From: Gracilariopsis chorda
Taxonomy: Eukaryota; Rhodophyta; Florideophyceae; Gracilariales; Gracilariaceae
Length of the DNA stretch: 64,000 nucleotides
Reading direction: 5' to 3'
Assembly: GCA_003194525.1 (NCBI GenBank)
Contig: NBIV01000018.1
Coordinates: forward strand, 248,001 to 312,000
Each line of letters begins with the position of its first letter. The first letter of the stretch is position 1. The notes beneath the pieces are model-generated. The model searched no databases, had not been told where the DNA came from, and saw nothing but the letters and a program-made list of their open reading frames with translations. Below are positions 40,737 through 51,500 of the stretch, one piece after another. The position numbers were made by a program, and so were the translations under genes.

Positions 40737-41328
40737 GGGGGTTTGCTAAGAACTCCGACAACCTGTATTACTTACTCCTATGCCGTAGCCTCGAACTAGT
40801 AGCCGTGCTACACTCACTGGGCTACATATGATAAGAAGAAAGTGTTAAATCCCGTAGGTCCCATAGGTGTCTTCATCCGCTGAAGAGTTTCGTTTCCGAC
40901 GACTATCGCCTTCTTCTCTGCACCTCTTCATTCATCCTCTAGAGATCGTCGGTTAAGGGGCACACCAGGACAAGGCGCTTCGCATGTACCACGTTGGCCG
41001 CCATAGAAACCATTGACGACGTCCCTTCGCCCAATCCTCATATCATCGGCGAGATCAGACAAGAACCGGCGCGTAGCGTGTATCATCATCCGACCCAAGC
41101 GTAGTCCTCCGAGAAAACCGTGGAAAACCCCCGTCCAGAGGCTCCTCTGGAGCTCTTCCTTCGAGGGAAAGAATTTAGGGAAACGGCGGTTGGATCTTCT
41201 TCTGACAACAGGCTCGTGACCGACTGCGTACGTGCAGTTAGACGGGGGCCTTTTCACGACTTTCCACCCAGGTCCTTGACCGGCAAGCTGACCGATCGCC
41301 TGGACGAGTTTAACGACCTCCCGGGTCG
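40737..41328. repeat. Dispersed 0.6-kb repeat, copy B
   Basis: About 592 bp, direct copy of 7716-8310. Its minus strand keeps a 109-codon frame (40928-41257), against a shorter 72-codon frame in copy A, so copy B may be the better-preserved one. See copy A for shared blocks. Confidence 0.8.
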
Positions 41329-43281
41329 CATAACCCTCATCCTCGTATAGTATGCCTTGTTGAGTCTAAACATGTACCCTTCGTAATACAAAGTTTGTAT
41401 GAGTACCTTGGTATCGCCCCAAACGGTTCATGGGTAGATACACACGGAACTGACGTCATTGTTTCTTTTAGCACTAGTGAGTCTTCCTTTGTACTACCTT
41501 TCAGAAAGAAGGTCGCACCCTGGTTGAAAAACAGAAAGGTTAGAGAGTATTCCCTTACCACCCGTAGCAATATCACTGCTTTTGGGAATGCGGATATAGA
41601 GCAAGAGTTTGCGTTCTGTCATTTCGAAATGGAAGCGTCAATGGGTGGTAACAATGTACTTGGCCTCTATAGCCTAGGAGAGTGGGTCTGTCCTTGAAAT
41701 GACCGCAGTCTGATAGAAGCTTGAAAGAAACTCTAAGGGTGGGATAAAACTATCCGGGCGTACGATACCTCATAGTGCCTGGAGTTCAGTGGCAGCTACA
41801 CCAGCAATCTATTGGGGTCTCACACAGGCCTTGTGTTGTATCAACTGATTTCAACACATCAGGAGTTGAAACTGAATCAGGTTCCGACATAATCATGTGC
41901 GTTTTGTGTGTGCATGACATTGGGTCCGCACGGTTGCAATTTTTGTCGAAGAACTTGGTACGGTGTTGGAATTCTTGTGGAGAGAGAAGTTCTTCGATAA
42001 GAGCTGCTATCACACATTCAGAATTAGCACTGTGCGCCCGTGAACACGCATATACATACGAGAGAGAGAGAGAGAGAGGTGTTTACTATGTGCATGCCGC
42101 TCACATAAAGGCTTTGGATCGTCGCCGGCGATAGCTGTCGACTCGCCGATGCTGTCAGTTTCTGCAATGTGCTTTTCATCCATAAGAGAATGTTGTCGAG
42201 TTCCCGTCTTGTCTCCGAGCCCCTGCGCTGCGCGCTCTTTTGTGCAACTCTTCTCAAAAGCTCTTCGCCGAAGGTCCGAGTGCCCCGTGGATGTCTAGAG
42301 GCCGAAGGGTGCAAACTCCACGTCGTTTGCCTCACACAACTGCATGCGTTTTTGCTTCTTAACCTGCTCTGCTTTTTAAGCAGCGCCTCCCGATTCTGTT
42401 GCAGCTTCCGTCCAGTACCGTGTAATGTGAGGGCTCCAAGTCGACTTGTTGTGAGCTCAGTTGATCTGAGGCTAGGAATATGTCTAACTTATGGCGTGCG
42501 TGCTCCGGTGGATTTGATGGTAAAGGAAAGCACCACTCACGGGTTTGTGTCATCATAAGTGGGAATTGGCGCATTATCTATGGTATTAAGAGCGTCGCGC
42601 AACTTGTTGTCACAACAATATTGTGTCGTCGAGTGTCACCTTGCGCAGCAACAAGGCAAGGCAAGTGATTGCCTGGTAACCAAAGTCATCACATGGTTTT
42701 CGCTGCTCACATAGAGAGCAAACATACAGGAACCTCTCTCTTCTCCATGTTCCAACAACTACCCAGCCATTTCTCCACTGTTCACGAGGAGGACGGGACA
42801 TTCATTTCGTCAAAGTTACCTCTGGTAAGGCTTTACCGATGGTATGCGGTTCTGGTTCTGGATCTGCCGGACCTTCGCCACCTGTTCACTTCGTGGACTG
42901 CAGCGGCCCTTCGAGCCCTTGGAGCCTTTTGCCGTTCTGGTTGACATGGCACTGGCGACGAAGAATTCCTAAAGATGCCAGATTGTACATGTGTCTCGAT
43001 CTGATGCTCGACCTTATCGAAAGCTGTCAGATAAATCTGAAATATTGATCTCTGGGGATGAGCCGTTCACCTTTGGTGCAGACGGTATCTGAGGTGGCTG
43101 AACCAAATTGTTCCTCATTCCATGGTTCTTCGTCGCAGGTTACTGACAAAGCTTGGCCCCTGAACATGTGAAAGGAAGAAGCATTGGTCTGTACCCTGTT
43201 GAGATTTATTTTCTTTCTCAGAGATTTCAAAGGCTTCGCATGATTCTTGTGGTTGCATGACATACTCCGGAGAAGCTTCAA
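41329..43281. other. Intergenic, no convincing gene
   Basis: Holds a (GA)n run at about 42060-42078. Several short frames in several phases show no family features. Small spliced genes cannot be excluded. Confidence 0.45.
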
Positions 43282-44243
43282 ATGTCTCTTCTTTTTGTTT
43301 CAGCACTAACGCCGTTCGCGTCAAAGATGTGTGCAGTACCAAATGGTGCGTCATCCAAAAAACATGATACGAAGCGATTTCGTGCACGAGTAGCATACGA
43401 TGGGACCAATTTCAAGGGTTGGCAGTTTCAACAAGAGGAGCGGTCAATACAGGGTGAAATAGAAAAAGCAATAGAGAGGAAGTTATGCACACGAGTTCGA
43501 GTGGTTGGGGCAAGCAGAACAGATTCCGGAGTTCATGCAAGAGGCCAGTCTATTCATTTTGATGTTCCCGAGCAAAAGGCTGCCCGAGAAATGTGTAACA
43601 TGCAAAAGTTTGAGTTCACATTGAATCAGCTTTTGCCGAATGACGTGATACTTACAAAGCTAGAATTAGCGCCACACGTGATCCACACCGCGATTCCAAT
43701 GTTTAAGCAGGCATCTTTAAAGACTATACAAGAACCCAAGCTCCGCCCCTGGCATTCTATTTTCTGCTCTACCGGTAAGCTTTATACCTATCGGTTTTCA
43801 ATTGCCACTAACCTAGACCCCATGGACCGCCTGTATCGATATCACGAGTGGCGTGCTTCCAGGTTTGGCTTTTCGGAACAAAGATTACGTGAAGCAACCG
43901 AAAGGTTCCTGGGTTCGCATGACTTTTCGGCTTTTACGAATGCCTCTCATCCACCTCCTGGAATCACTCCCCATTACAGGTGAACCCTATTCGAACAATC
44001 CGATCCGCGGACATTGTCTATGAAGGGGACGGGATGTATCGGATCGAGTTTAAATTGGACGGAGCTATGTACAGGATGATACGCAACGTAATGGGAACCA
44101 TACTTGCCGTGAGCTGCGGCAAGTTACAACTGTCAGACATTGACTTGTTTTTCAAATCTAGAGATAGAAGTCTTATTCCGCGAAGTGCACCGGCACATGG
44201 ACTATGTCTTGAACAAGTATTTTACGATGACTGGGATATGTGA
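43282..44243 (+). CDS. tRNA pseudouridine synthase TruA-type, frame interrupted
   Basis: Makes pseudouridine in the tRNA anticodon arm. The first segment (43282-43983) gives RFRARVAYDGTNFKGWQ and the catalytic ASRTDSGVHARGQ (Asp nucleophile), then GKLYTYRFS and FLGSHDFSAFTNAS. It ends in a TGA. The second segment, one base back in frame (from 43980 to the stop at 44243), gives NPIRTIRSADIV, MYRMIRNVMG and APAHGLCLEQVFY. Together they cover the whole family in order, so this is one gene. The break lies at CCCATTACAGGTGAACC. It could be a one-base indel (mutation or sequencing error) or an unusual splice that I could not place without removing the conserved GSHDFSAF. About 320 aa in total. Confidence 0.85.
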
Positions 44244-45560
44244 CAGTATGATTGCTGGCTGTCCTTTTCTTGATATCCACAATGTGGTAGGGCATACTTT
44301 GTTGAGGCCCGCTGCTCTTTCTGTGACTTGAAGTAGTACCACTGAGCTTTTGAGTGTTATGGTACACAGGCACGCCAAGCCGAACGTCATGGTATGAAGT
44401 TGAAAGGAGACTAACTTGGTAGGCTTAGTGCATGTGTATAGATATGAGTTGCTTGGCCGAACCTTCAATACTTGTACAAGAGTCAAAAGCGGATTCTTTG
44501 AAGACCACAGAATGAAGAAGTGATGAATTCGTAGCATACAATGCAAAACATTACCGGTGAATGTATGGTCTATGGGCTGCCCACCGGGTATTAGTTTTTT
44601 TGTTCTGGAGTGCAGCATTAGCCAGATGTGACGTGGTCAGTAGGCTCTCTTTTGATTCAAGACAAGGTTAAGGCATCCTTTGGTATCCGTGCTTGTATAA
44701 TGGTGTGTTGGCATGGAATGGGTGTTATGCCAATTGATGAGCTTAACACGTCTTCCATGAACTGGTATCTCAGCAGATCTTGCTCTCCGTAAATGTGCGT
44801 TTCATCAACCACACGCGAGTGCGTTCTCACTCTATCACAATTACGACAGTTAGAGAGAAAACAAACCTGCCAAACAGATTTTCAGCAAACCCTTGCTGGA
44901 TGTATTGTTTTGTATTTACGCCGGAAAAGTCGATGAAGTCGTTGGTTTCCAAAATCAGTGTCCTGAGGAACGAGAACAAAGACCGCAGTTTTCGGAGTAG
45001 AATATGTGATTTCATATGGAGGAGGAGCGCACGAAGTTTCTTCTCCGTACTTGAGGCTGAAAAGCGGTAAAGGGATAGCCTTCTCCTTTCAGCCCGAGAA
45101 TTTCCCTCATAGACCATTTGGTTCTCATGTAGGCGTACAGAAGCAGATGGGCGGTGCAGAGCCGGACACGTGATCTGCAATAGAAATTTCTTTCCACAGT
45201 TTTACAATGTGTGGATAGACGTGCAGTAACAAGGAAAAGGTTACGGGGGTGATCTGTAGGACTGCGAAAGATGGAGGCGCTCCAGGCATGTGGCGTTGTG
45301 AGTGTTGTTGAAAGTATAGCTTTAGTAATGTACAATGGTTTAGTGGATATCTCAAATAAACATGAGTCTCAACAAGAGAGTAAGTATGTGCATCAAGGTG
45401 TGCATAGCGGGCGGACTGGATGAGACTTGGACAAGTAAGCGAAACCGTGTTAAAAGAGAAGTCGTGAGATAAAAACCAAGCAAGAGAACAAGGATCGTTT
45501 CCATCGAACGGGGAGGGGAAGTCAGACGTCTTGGAGTGGTGCAAAACAGCAGGAAAGTGA
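44244..45560. other. Intergenic, no gene seen
   Basis: No recognisable coding or RNA feature between TruA and the small minus-strand frame at 45561. Confidence 0.45.
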
Positions 45561-45974
45561 TCAGAGTTGTTTGGGAGCAGCCTGCAATGCGGGGCACATG
45601 GATCGCATGGCATGTCCAAAAATGTTCTTTGCTGAACGAAGCAGCACCTGCTTGGCGACGTAGCGCGCTGAAAAACGAAGCACACGAACCCAACGCGGAC
45701 ACTGGCGATGGGAGACGTTTACGGTAGTGGTGGCAGCGGTAGTTTCGGCATTTGTATCTGCTGTGATTGCGACGGCATCCTCTGAGTGAATGGCGTCAGC
45801 GGGAGACACCAGAGAGGCGAACGGACAGGTTGGACGGTGCTTCGAAGAAGACGGATGTTCGAGCGGCTTGATGTCGACGGTAGCCGATGTGATCTTCGAG
45901 ATTTGCATAGTTGAGCCGGAGAGAACGCCGCGACGGTCTTCGCTGGCGGAGGGGGTGATAGCGGCGTGAGTCAT
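45561..45974 (-). CDS. Hypothetical 137-aa protein
   Basis: ATG at 45974, about 60 nt downstream (on the minus strand) of a CT-rich leader at 46030-46085. This is the same arrangement as at 21985 and 30232, and it is the main support. The protein is Ala/Thr/Ser-rich, with a basic C-terminal part (RFSARYVAKQVLLRSAKNIF) that could be an amphipathic helix. No recognised family. It could be a chance frame. Confidence 0.35.
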   Translation of the reverse strand: MTHAAITPSASEDRRGVLSGSTMQISKITSATVDIKPLEHPSSSKHRPTCPFASLVSPADAIHSEDAVAITADTNAETTAATTTVNVSHRQCPRWVRVLRFSARYVAKQVLLRSAKNIFGHAMRSMCPALQAAPKQL

Positions 45975-46029
45975 TATGTTAGCGATGTTGGATGGAAGTT
46001 AGCGACGATGGGGTGTGGACATTGGATGG

Positions 46030-46085
46030 GGGCTGAAGAGTAGGGAGGGGAGGGAGAGGGAGAGGGAGAGGAAGGGGAGAGGGCG
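46030..46085 (-). promoter_or_regulatory. CT-rich leader (minus strand)
   Basis: GGGAGA-type repeats on the plus strand, so CT-rich on the minus strand, upstream of the ATG at 45974. Third instance of this pattern in the window. Confidence 0.35.
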
Positions 46086-46397
46086 ATAGCTTCGCGCTCT
46101 TTGAAGGCGACGGGCGCGGATGGAGCTCGGGTGGCTGTTGGTGGACGGACAGCGTGTGCCGCGATGTGCCGCAACGTGCCGCAAAATGCGTGGATGGCTA
46201 AATTGACATTTCGACGTTGGCGCGTTGTCGATTTGCTGCGCGGTGGCGTTTCGGCTGCCGAGTCTTGTTGTGCATGCTGCTCAAAGGAGTACTTTAGTGC
46301 ACGACACAGAGGCACAACAAAGCAATCATGGCAATCATTTAGGAGTTTGGAATAAATATGCAACAAGGATTTCGCAGGCATTAGACAGAAACTCGCA

Positions 46398-46478
46398 GAT
46401 AACGTGGCCGAGTGGTTAAGGCGATGGACTGCTAATCCATTTCCCTAGGGAGCGAGAGTTCGAATCTCTCCGTTATCG
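46398..46478 (+). tRNA. tRNA-Ser (GCT)
   Basis: Complete class-II tRNA. Acceptor arms GATAACG and CGTTATC pair fully; box A lies in GTGGCCGAGTGG; the anticodon loop is CTGCTAA, giving GCT; a long variable arm follows; the T arm is GAGAG-TTCGAAT-CTCTC. The discriminator base is G, as usual for serine tRNAs. No intron. Lies between the small hypothetical gene and the 3' end of the lipoate ligase. Confidence 0.96.
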
Positions 46479-46604
46479 CTGAGACTTCTTTTTGCTGCCC
46501 GGCCCTTCTCTCAGCTCTGCCTTCCCACCATTTCCCCCACCTCAGCACACCTGAGTCAGCAGCCGCTTGGCTCTCGCCGATGGAAGCGCTCACCGTCGCC
46601 TTTT

Positions 46605-47645
46605 TTACAAGCCGATCAGATTCTCGTCTGCGCCAGCATGCGTGTCTTCTTCCCTTTGCCAAAACTGCTGAGGCACCCTGGCCTCCAACACGTCCGCAAT
46701 CCCCCTAAAGAAGGCGCCACTTTCCGCAATGCTTCCTGCCGAAGCACGGAGGCCCTGCGCCAGGTCACCGCCGTCAAAAGCGCGTCCAACCAACGCGTCC
46801 CGCAACCCATGCTGTTTGCTCTCGTGTTCACCCCCTGCGTGTAGTTCAACGTTTTCTATAACACTCCCTTTCTTCGCATGCAGCGTTATCCTCCTACCCT
46901 GATCCAACTCCACTTCGTACTGAAAACGAGGCGTTTGACCGTATACCCAACCATGACTCATAATTTCTTGTCGCTCCCTTTCAAACCCGTCCACCTCGTA
47001 CGGTGAGAGCGTCCTCATATGTTCAGTACCAGCAAACCGTTTCGCAATAGCCTCAACCAGCTGTTGCATTCCTACCTCCTGATGCACCCATACATTCGTC
47101 ACTTTTGAACGAACGCTTTTCGTACCGCTTGCAGTCAAGTCGCCGCGCAGTGGAGACCGAAGCACTCTTGATAACTGCTCCAGGTCCGACTTCACCAGTA
47201 ACGTACCATGATGATAAGCACGATTTCCACTAATACGATACGCAGCTCCAGATATTTTCATTCCGTCAATCATGATATCAGCCCGATCACTCACATGTGC
47301 TCCGCTAACATTGAATTCGTTTCGAAGCACCTCACTGATCATCAGCGCCGCCTTCTTCGGACTGTATTCGTCACGCGAAGTCATCCAACAAAAGTTCAGG
47401 TTGCCTTCATCGTGTACTACCGTACCACCGCCAGATCGCCGTCTCACAATTGCTATTTGTTGCTGCTTTGCGAACGACACATCGGCTTCGTTGAACGCAT
47501 TCTGCGTCCGTCCCAGAACTACGCATGGCGTGTTTATGTAGAACAGTAGCGTTTTTGCATTCGTGCTTTGTAGAAGTCTTTCTTCTGCTGCCAGATTTGT
47601 AAACACGTTTCTTGATGGTAGCAGCAGAACGCGAGTGGCGCTCAT
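46605..47645 (-). CDS. Lipoate-protein ligase (LplA/LIPT1 type)
   Basis: Attaches or transfers lipoate to E2 and H proteins, normally in mitochondria. 346 aa from ATG 47645. Motifs: LGRTQNAFNEAD, RRRSGGGTVVHDEGNLNFCW (lipoyl-AMP site), DIMIDGMKISGAAYRISG (the Lys is the key residue) and YHHGTLLVKSDLEQLSRVL. The C-terminal third corresponds to the small accessory domain. The first 30 residues (MSATRVLLLPSRNVFTNLAA) start close to the fold, so a separate targeting leader is not evident. Intronless; divergent from TrpD. Confidence 0.93.
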   Translation of the reverse strand: MSATRVLLLPSRNVFTNLAAEERLLQSTNAKTLLFYINTPCVVLGRTQNAFNEADVSFAKQQQIAIVRRRSGGGTVVHDEGNLNFCWMTSRDEYSPKKAALMISEVLRNEFNVSGAHVSDRADIMIDGMKISGAAYRISGNRAYHHGTLLVKSDLEQLSRVLRSPLRGDLTASGTKSVRSKVTNVWVHQEVGMQQLVEAIAKRFAGTEHMRTLSPYEVDGFERERQEIMSHGWVYGQTPRFQYEVELDQGRRITLHAKKGSVIENVELHAGGEHESKQHGLRDALVGRAFDGGDLAQGLRASAGSIAESGAFFRGIADVLEARVPQQFWQREEDTHAGADENLIGL

Positions 47646-48190
47646 AATTGTGTAAACGATTCTCTATTGAATTCCTTTGGAGAAGTACCCTTGGTACCTT
47701 GCTTGACGTTCTTCGTGTTTCTGATAGATTTGGTCAAAGAGATCCCCGTACAAAGATGTGAGGGCAGATGGTGGAAAGAGATCATTGCATTTCGAAAAGT
47801 TTCTGATAATCTTGCGAGATAACAATACTCTGTAAAAGACTTGGTGCTCCTGTATATTCGCCAAAACGCATGAGAGCATATTGCTCGCAGTCGAGTCAGC
47901 TTTGAGTACCCGGCATTGCGCGATAGGTCAATAATTCACGGATCAGCAAGGTTTACGAGGGATATAAGGACAACCCTACCAAAGGTAGGAGATAAAGGGT
48001 TACCGCTACCTGCGAGGGTGTCCGTATATCCCTGACACTGAGCGCTGCCTATTCTCACCGACCCGTCGCCTCTGCTTTGTCTGCTCCATTCAACGTGACG
48101 ATTGTAGCAAAACCCACCTTTGTTTCCAGACTGCACCAAGAGTCATTTCACTGTCCTCATACAGCGATCCCACCTTCCAGTTCCCGAAGA
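47646..48190. other. Divergent intergenic region (lipoate ligase / TrpD)
   Basis: 545 nt presumed to contain both promoters. No gene seen. Confidence 0.5.
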
Positions 48191-49339
48191 ATGTTCTCAG
48201 TAACCAACGACAGCGCTAACGCTTTCGTTAGCCCACACCCTCCTTTTCCAAGTCGGCAGCTTCATCATCATGAACTCTTACGGCCCAAGCATGCATGTAC
48301 GAGACGTCTTCCAACTCTTCGTTGTACCATGAAGCCATATCTCGACAAACTAGTGTCACTGAAGAATCTCACCCTTGACGAAAGCACACACGCAGTAACC
48401 TACGCTGTGAGTGGTAATGCCCATGACGCAGAGATCGCCGCCTTTCTTGCTTTGCTGGCCGCAAAGGGTGAAACGTCTGAAGAAGTGTTTGGCGTTGCGA
48501 AGGCACTCAGGGAACAAATGGTGCCTGTTGTTTCCCCTCACCCGGTTCTGGATATTGTCGGAACAGGTGGTGATGGGTTTAGTACCGTTAACATTTCCTC
48601 CGCTGCGTCCGTCGTTGCTGCTGCTGCGGGTTGCAAAGTTGGTAAACATGGAAACAGGTCAGTAAGTTCTAAGAGCGGTAGTGCGGACGTCCTTGAAGCG
48701 TTGGGAGTTAATATCAACCTTTCACCAGAAGGCGTTGCAGAATGTATCGATCAAGTTGGAATTGGCTTCATGTATGCGCCCTCTCACCATCCCACTCTGC
48801 GTTTCGTAGGTCCTGTTCGTAAGGCTATGAAGATAAGAACTCTGTTCAACATTATGGGTCCACTCCTCAACCCATGTGATGCGAAATACGCAGTGATCGG
48901 TGTATACAGCCCGTCTTTACTTGACATCATGGCTGATGTGTTGATATCGTCAGGCGTGAAACATGCCGTTGTGGTTCATACCGCGGGGATGGACGAATAC
49001 AGCAATACTGGCGTGTCAGAAGTTGTGGAGATCATTGATGGTGTGAAGGAAAGAAAGAGTTTTGATCCCGAAGCAGAGCTTGATATGGCTCGAGTCAATG
49101 TTTCAACTCTAAAGGGTGGAGATGCGAATGAGAACGCTGGTATCATTCGGAAAGTACTTGCTGGTGAACTTTCAGGGCCGATAACGGACGCCATTCTTTT
49201 GAACGCAGCTGCAGGATGTTACGTATATGGACTCGATCCAAGTATTCGAGAAGGACTGAACAGAGTGAGGGGGGGCATAGCTTCAGGAAAAGCGCTTGAA
49301 ACGCTTGAGAAGTGGGTTACAGTCTCTCAAGGTTTGTGA
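48191..49339 (+). CDS. TRPD: Anthranilate phosphoribosyltransferase, organelle-targeted
   Basis: Second step of tryptophan synthesis from anthranilate. 382 aa from ATG 48191; the frame goes further only to a TTG. The first 46 residues (Ser, Pro, His, Arg-rich, no acidic run) look like a plastid transit peptide; the enzyme starts at MKPYLDKLVSLKNL. Motifs: DIVGTGGDGFSTVNISSAAS (PRPP site), KVGKHGNRSVSSKSGSADVL, FMYAPSHHP and MDEYSNTG (metal-binding Asp-Glu). Monofunctional, not fused to other Trp enzymes. Convergent with the coiled-coil gene, 98 nt apart. Confidence 0.94.
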   Translation: MFSVTNDSANAFVSPHPPFPSRQLHHHELLRPKHACTRRLPTLRCTMKPYLDKLVSLKNLTLDESTHAVTYAVSGNAHDAEIAAFLALLAAKGETSEEVFGVAKALREQMVPVVSPHPVLDIVGTGGDGFSTVNISSAASVVAAAAGCKVGKHGNRSVSSKSGSADVLEALGVNINLSPEGVAECIDQVGIGFMYAPSHHPTLRFVGPVRKAMKIRTLFNIMGPLLNPCDAKYAVIGVYSPSLLDIMADVLISSGVKHAVVVHTAGMDEYSNTGVSEVVEIIDGVKERKSFDPEAELDMARVNVSTLKGGDANENAGIIRKVLAGELSGPITDAILLNAAAGCYVYGLDPSIREGLNRVRGGIASGKALETLEKWVTVSQGL

Positions 49340-49437
49340 GGGTATGACTTATTGACGGCTTTTATAAACAATCGGCTTATCTAACGACCACTCCTACCAT
49401 CGAACTATACAAAACTTCTATACATAACTCATGTTCC

Positions 49438-50622
49438 TCATCGCTTATGCGCTTTGGGCTCAGGGATGCAGAACTTGTCTCTCGTTTGAACATCGCAATC
49501 GCCGTGTAGTGGGTAGACATAAGATACCTGGGGAACGTTTCTCCGTGGTCTTTCCCGCTTTGCTGATGTCATTAAGTGTTGATCGTGTAGTGCTTCTTGT
49601 TGTTCGCTATCCTGTTCTGATATAATGCGCTCCAGTGTGGGACAAGTCTTGACTTTGCGCTTTGAGGATGTTCGTGACTTTTGCGCGTGTTGTGCGTTCG
49701 AATGCTTGGATTCAAATCCAACGCCCACGAGATCGCTAACCCTTCTATTCCATTCCGTGGACTTTCGTCTTCGTTTTTCCGGCTGTTTGGATAACATTCT
49801 CTTCTTCACCGGTCGCTCGCCAGCGCCTGTTTCACTTGTAGGTATGTCATCATCGCGAAGTTGGGTTTCATCAGAGGAATCGCTCCGAACTCGAGAACTG
49901 GCTTGTTGAGTTTGATATGAAATTGTCTTCCGTCGTTTTGCAGTACTGCGAGTTCTAGTAGTACTTGTTACGGTGCTTTTTTCTGGTCGTGCGATTGGGG
50001 CTTCCTCTGTGGCTTTCAATTTTCGCTCTGCGAGAAGTTTATCAAGCTCATCCTGGAGTTTGATGACCTGTTTTTCTGCTGCATCCGCTCTTTGGTTCTC
50101 TTTCGCAGCCCTCGTTCGCTCTGTTGTGACTAGCGTGCTCCAATGCAAGTTTTCTTGCTCTAAATTGCGAATTGAATCCATAGCAGTGGTCTTTGCACGC
50201 GCTTCTGAATGCATGCTCTTTTGCAACGCGGCTAGAATGCGTTCTGTGGACTTCTCCCGTTCTTCAATATCACGAAGTGCCTTATCTCGCTCGTTAGTCA
50301 CGTGCTTGAGTTGAGTTAGCAGGCGTTCTGTTTCGCTTTTGGCATCTTCTAATTCCTTTCTCAAGGTTTCAACTGTAGCATTCAGTTTTTTGATGGACGC
50401 GCTCGCTTGCTCTCGTTCGTGTTGCTGTTCTTGCGCTAATTCGTGGGCTTGATCACGAAGCACTCCAACTTCTGTTTGTGCTTCAAATAGTTCTGCGCTT
50501 AGGTCATCTCTCTGATGGGCCGCGATTTCGAGCACGCGGTTGCGTTCCTCCAGAACAGCTGTGATTAAAGTCGGGCCCCTTTCGCCCCACTCGCGAAGCA
50601 TTTCTGAAAGTTCTTCGTCCAT
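49438..50622 (-). CDS. Coiled-coil protein, possibly shugoshin-like
   Basis: 394 aa from ATG 50622 (MDEELSEMLREWG); upstream extension only through TTG. Residues 20-210 are a long coiled coil (for example LEDAKSETERLLTQLKHVTN). The C-terminal half is basic and disordered (KKRMLSKQPEKRRRKS). Near the end, RPRRNVPQVSYVYP resembles the shugoshin C-terminal SGO motif (basic run, then V-x-Y-x-x-P). Coiled coil at one end and SGO motif at the other is the shugoshin plan, which protects centromeric cohesin. The motif match is weak and length is shorter than most, so the call is tentative. Confidence 0.45.
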   Translation of the reverse strand: MDEELSEMLREWGERGPTLITAVLEERNRVLEIAAHQRDDLSAELFEAQTEVGVLRDQAHELAQEQQHEREQASASIKKLNATVETLRKELEDAKSETERLLTQLKHVTNERDKALRDIEEREKSTERILAALQKSMHSEARAKTTAMDSIRNLEQENLHWSTLVTTERTRAAKENQRADAAEKQVIKLQDELDKLLAERKLKATEEAPIARPEKSTVTSTTRTRSTAKRRKTISYQTQQASSRVRSDSSDETQLRDDDIPTSETGAGERPVKKRMLSKQPEKRRRKSTEWNRRVSDLVGVGFESKHSNAQHAQKSRTSSKRKVKTCPTLERIISEQDSEQQEALHDQHLMTSAKRERPRRNVPQVSYVYPLHGDCDVQTRDKFCIPEPKAHKR

Positions 50623-51500
50623 CGCAGGTGCACTTATTATTCCAAAAGATGAAGCTGAGGAGTTATAAAATACAACTGGATTCGTCAAGAGTTACACAAA
50701 CCGTACTAATCATGGGATGATCAGCGTGTGTGTTCGTTCACCGAAAGCAGTCCAGATGGGTCTAGTCGCGAATACTGAAGCACCGACGCGGACAAAATTT
50801 GCTTAGAGAATGACAGGTTGCTGTATGGAATGAAGCATGTATCACGGCTTTCATTGATACGACGTTGTGGTGAACTTTTCGAGAGATGATTGCACTACTT
50901 GTGTTGCTATCTATCATATTATTGTCATGTGGTTAGAGGTTTCGTGTCGACACAGCGCTGGACAAGGGCAAGGAGAGATTCTACTGACTTTCAAAACCTG
51001 CGAGCCTTCGGTGATGGCTTACGGCTTCAGAAAGTAGTTCAAGTTGGTGTTCTTGATGGTTTCGTAAAAATTTGCACCCGCTTACCGTTAAGTGTCAAGT
51101 GCTACCCTTACACGTACGTGCGTAGGGCTTCTTCACATGCCGGCCATCGAGTACTCGCAAACGATTACATGGAAAGCACGAGCGTTTCGGCTAACAATAG
51201 TTGTAAGCTTGGTTCATACTTACGAAAGGCGCCTTTTTTCGAAACATAAATGCACGCGGGCTGTTCTACAAAGTTTGTAGAATTTTTAAATTCTAGTGTT
51301 TACCCGTGTACCGTCGTACCCAGCACAGGCGCGTGCAGATGAAAACGTCCCTTATCCACTTAGAGCAAGGTCTCCTTTACTGCCACACGGTTATCCAGAC
51401 TTAGAAGCGAGCCATGAAGTGCAAGCGTTCTTGTTCGTTCACCATTTCATCCATCGCGCGTAGCTAACCCCGATCACGTCTTTTCCGCAGTGCATGAGGA
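50623..51500. other. Intergenic, presumed divergent promoters
   Basis: No gene seen. An ATG at 51494, out of frame and overlapping the next start, may act as a tiny upstream ORF for the biotin ligase. Confidence 0.45.

Noticed and set aside
42480-42668. Short frame with a faint RelE/HigB-like look
   Set aside because: The resemblance is limited to a few residues and there is no partner gene. Treated as chance.
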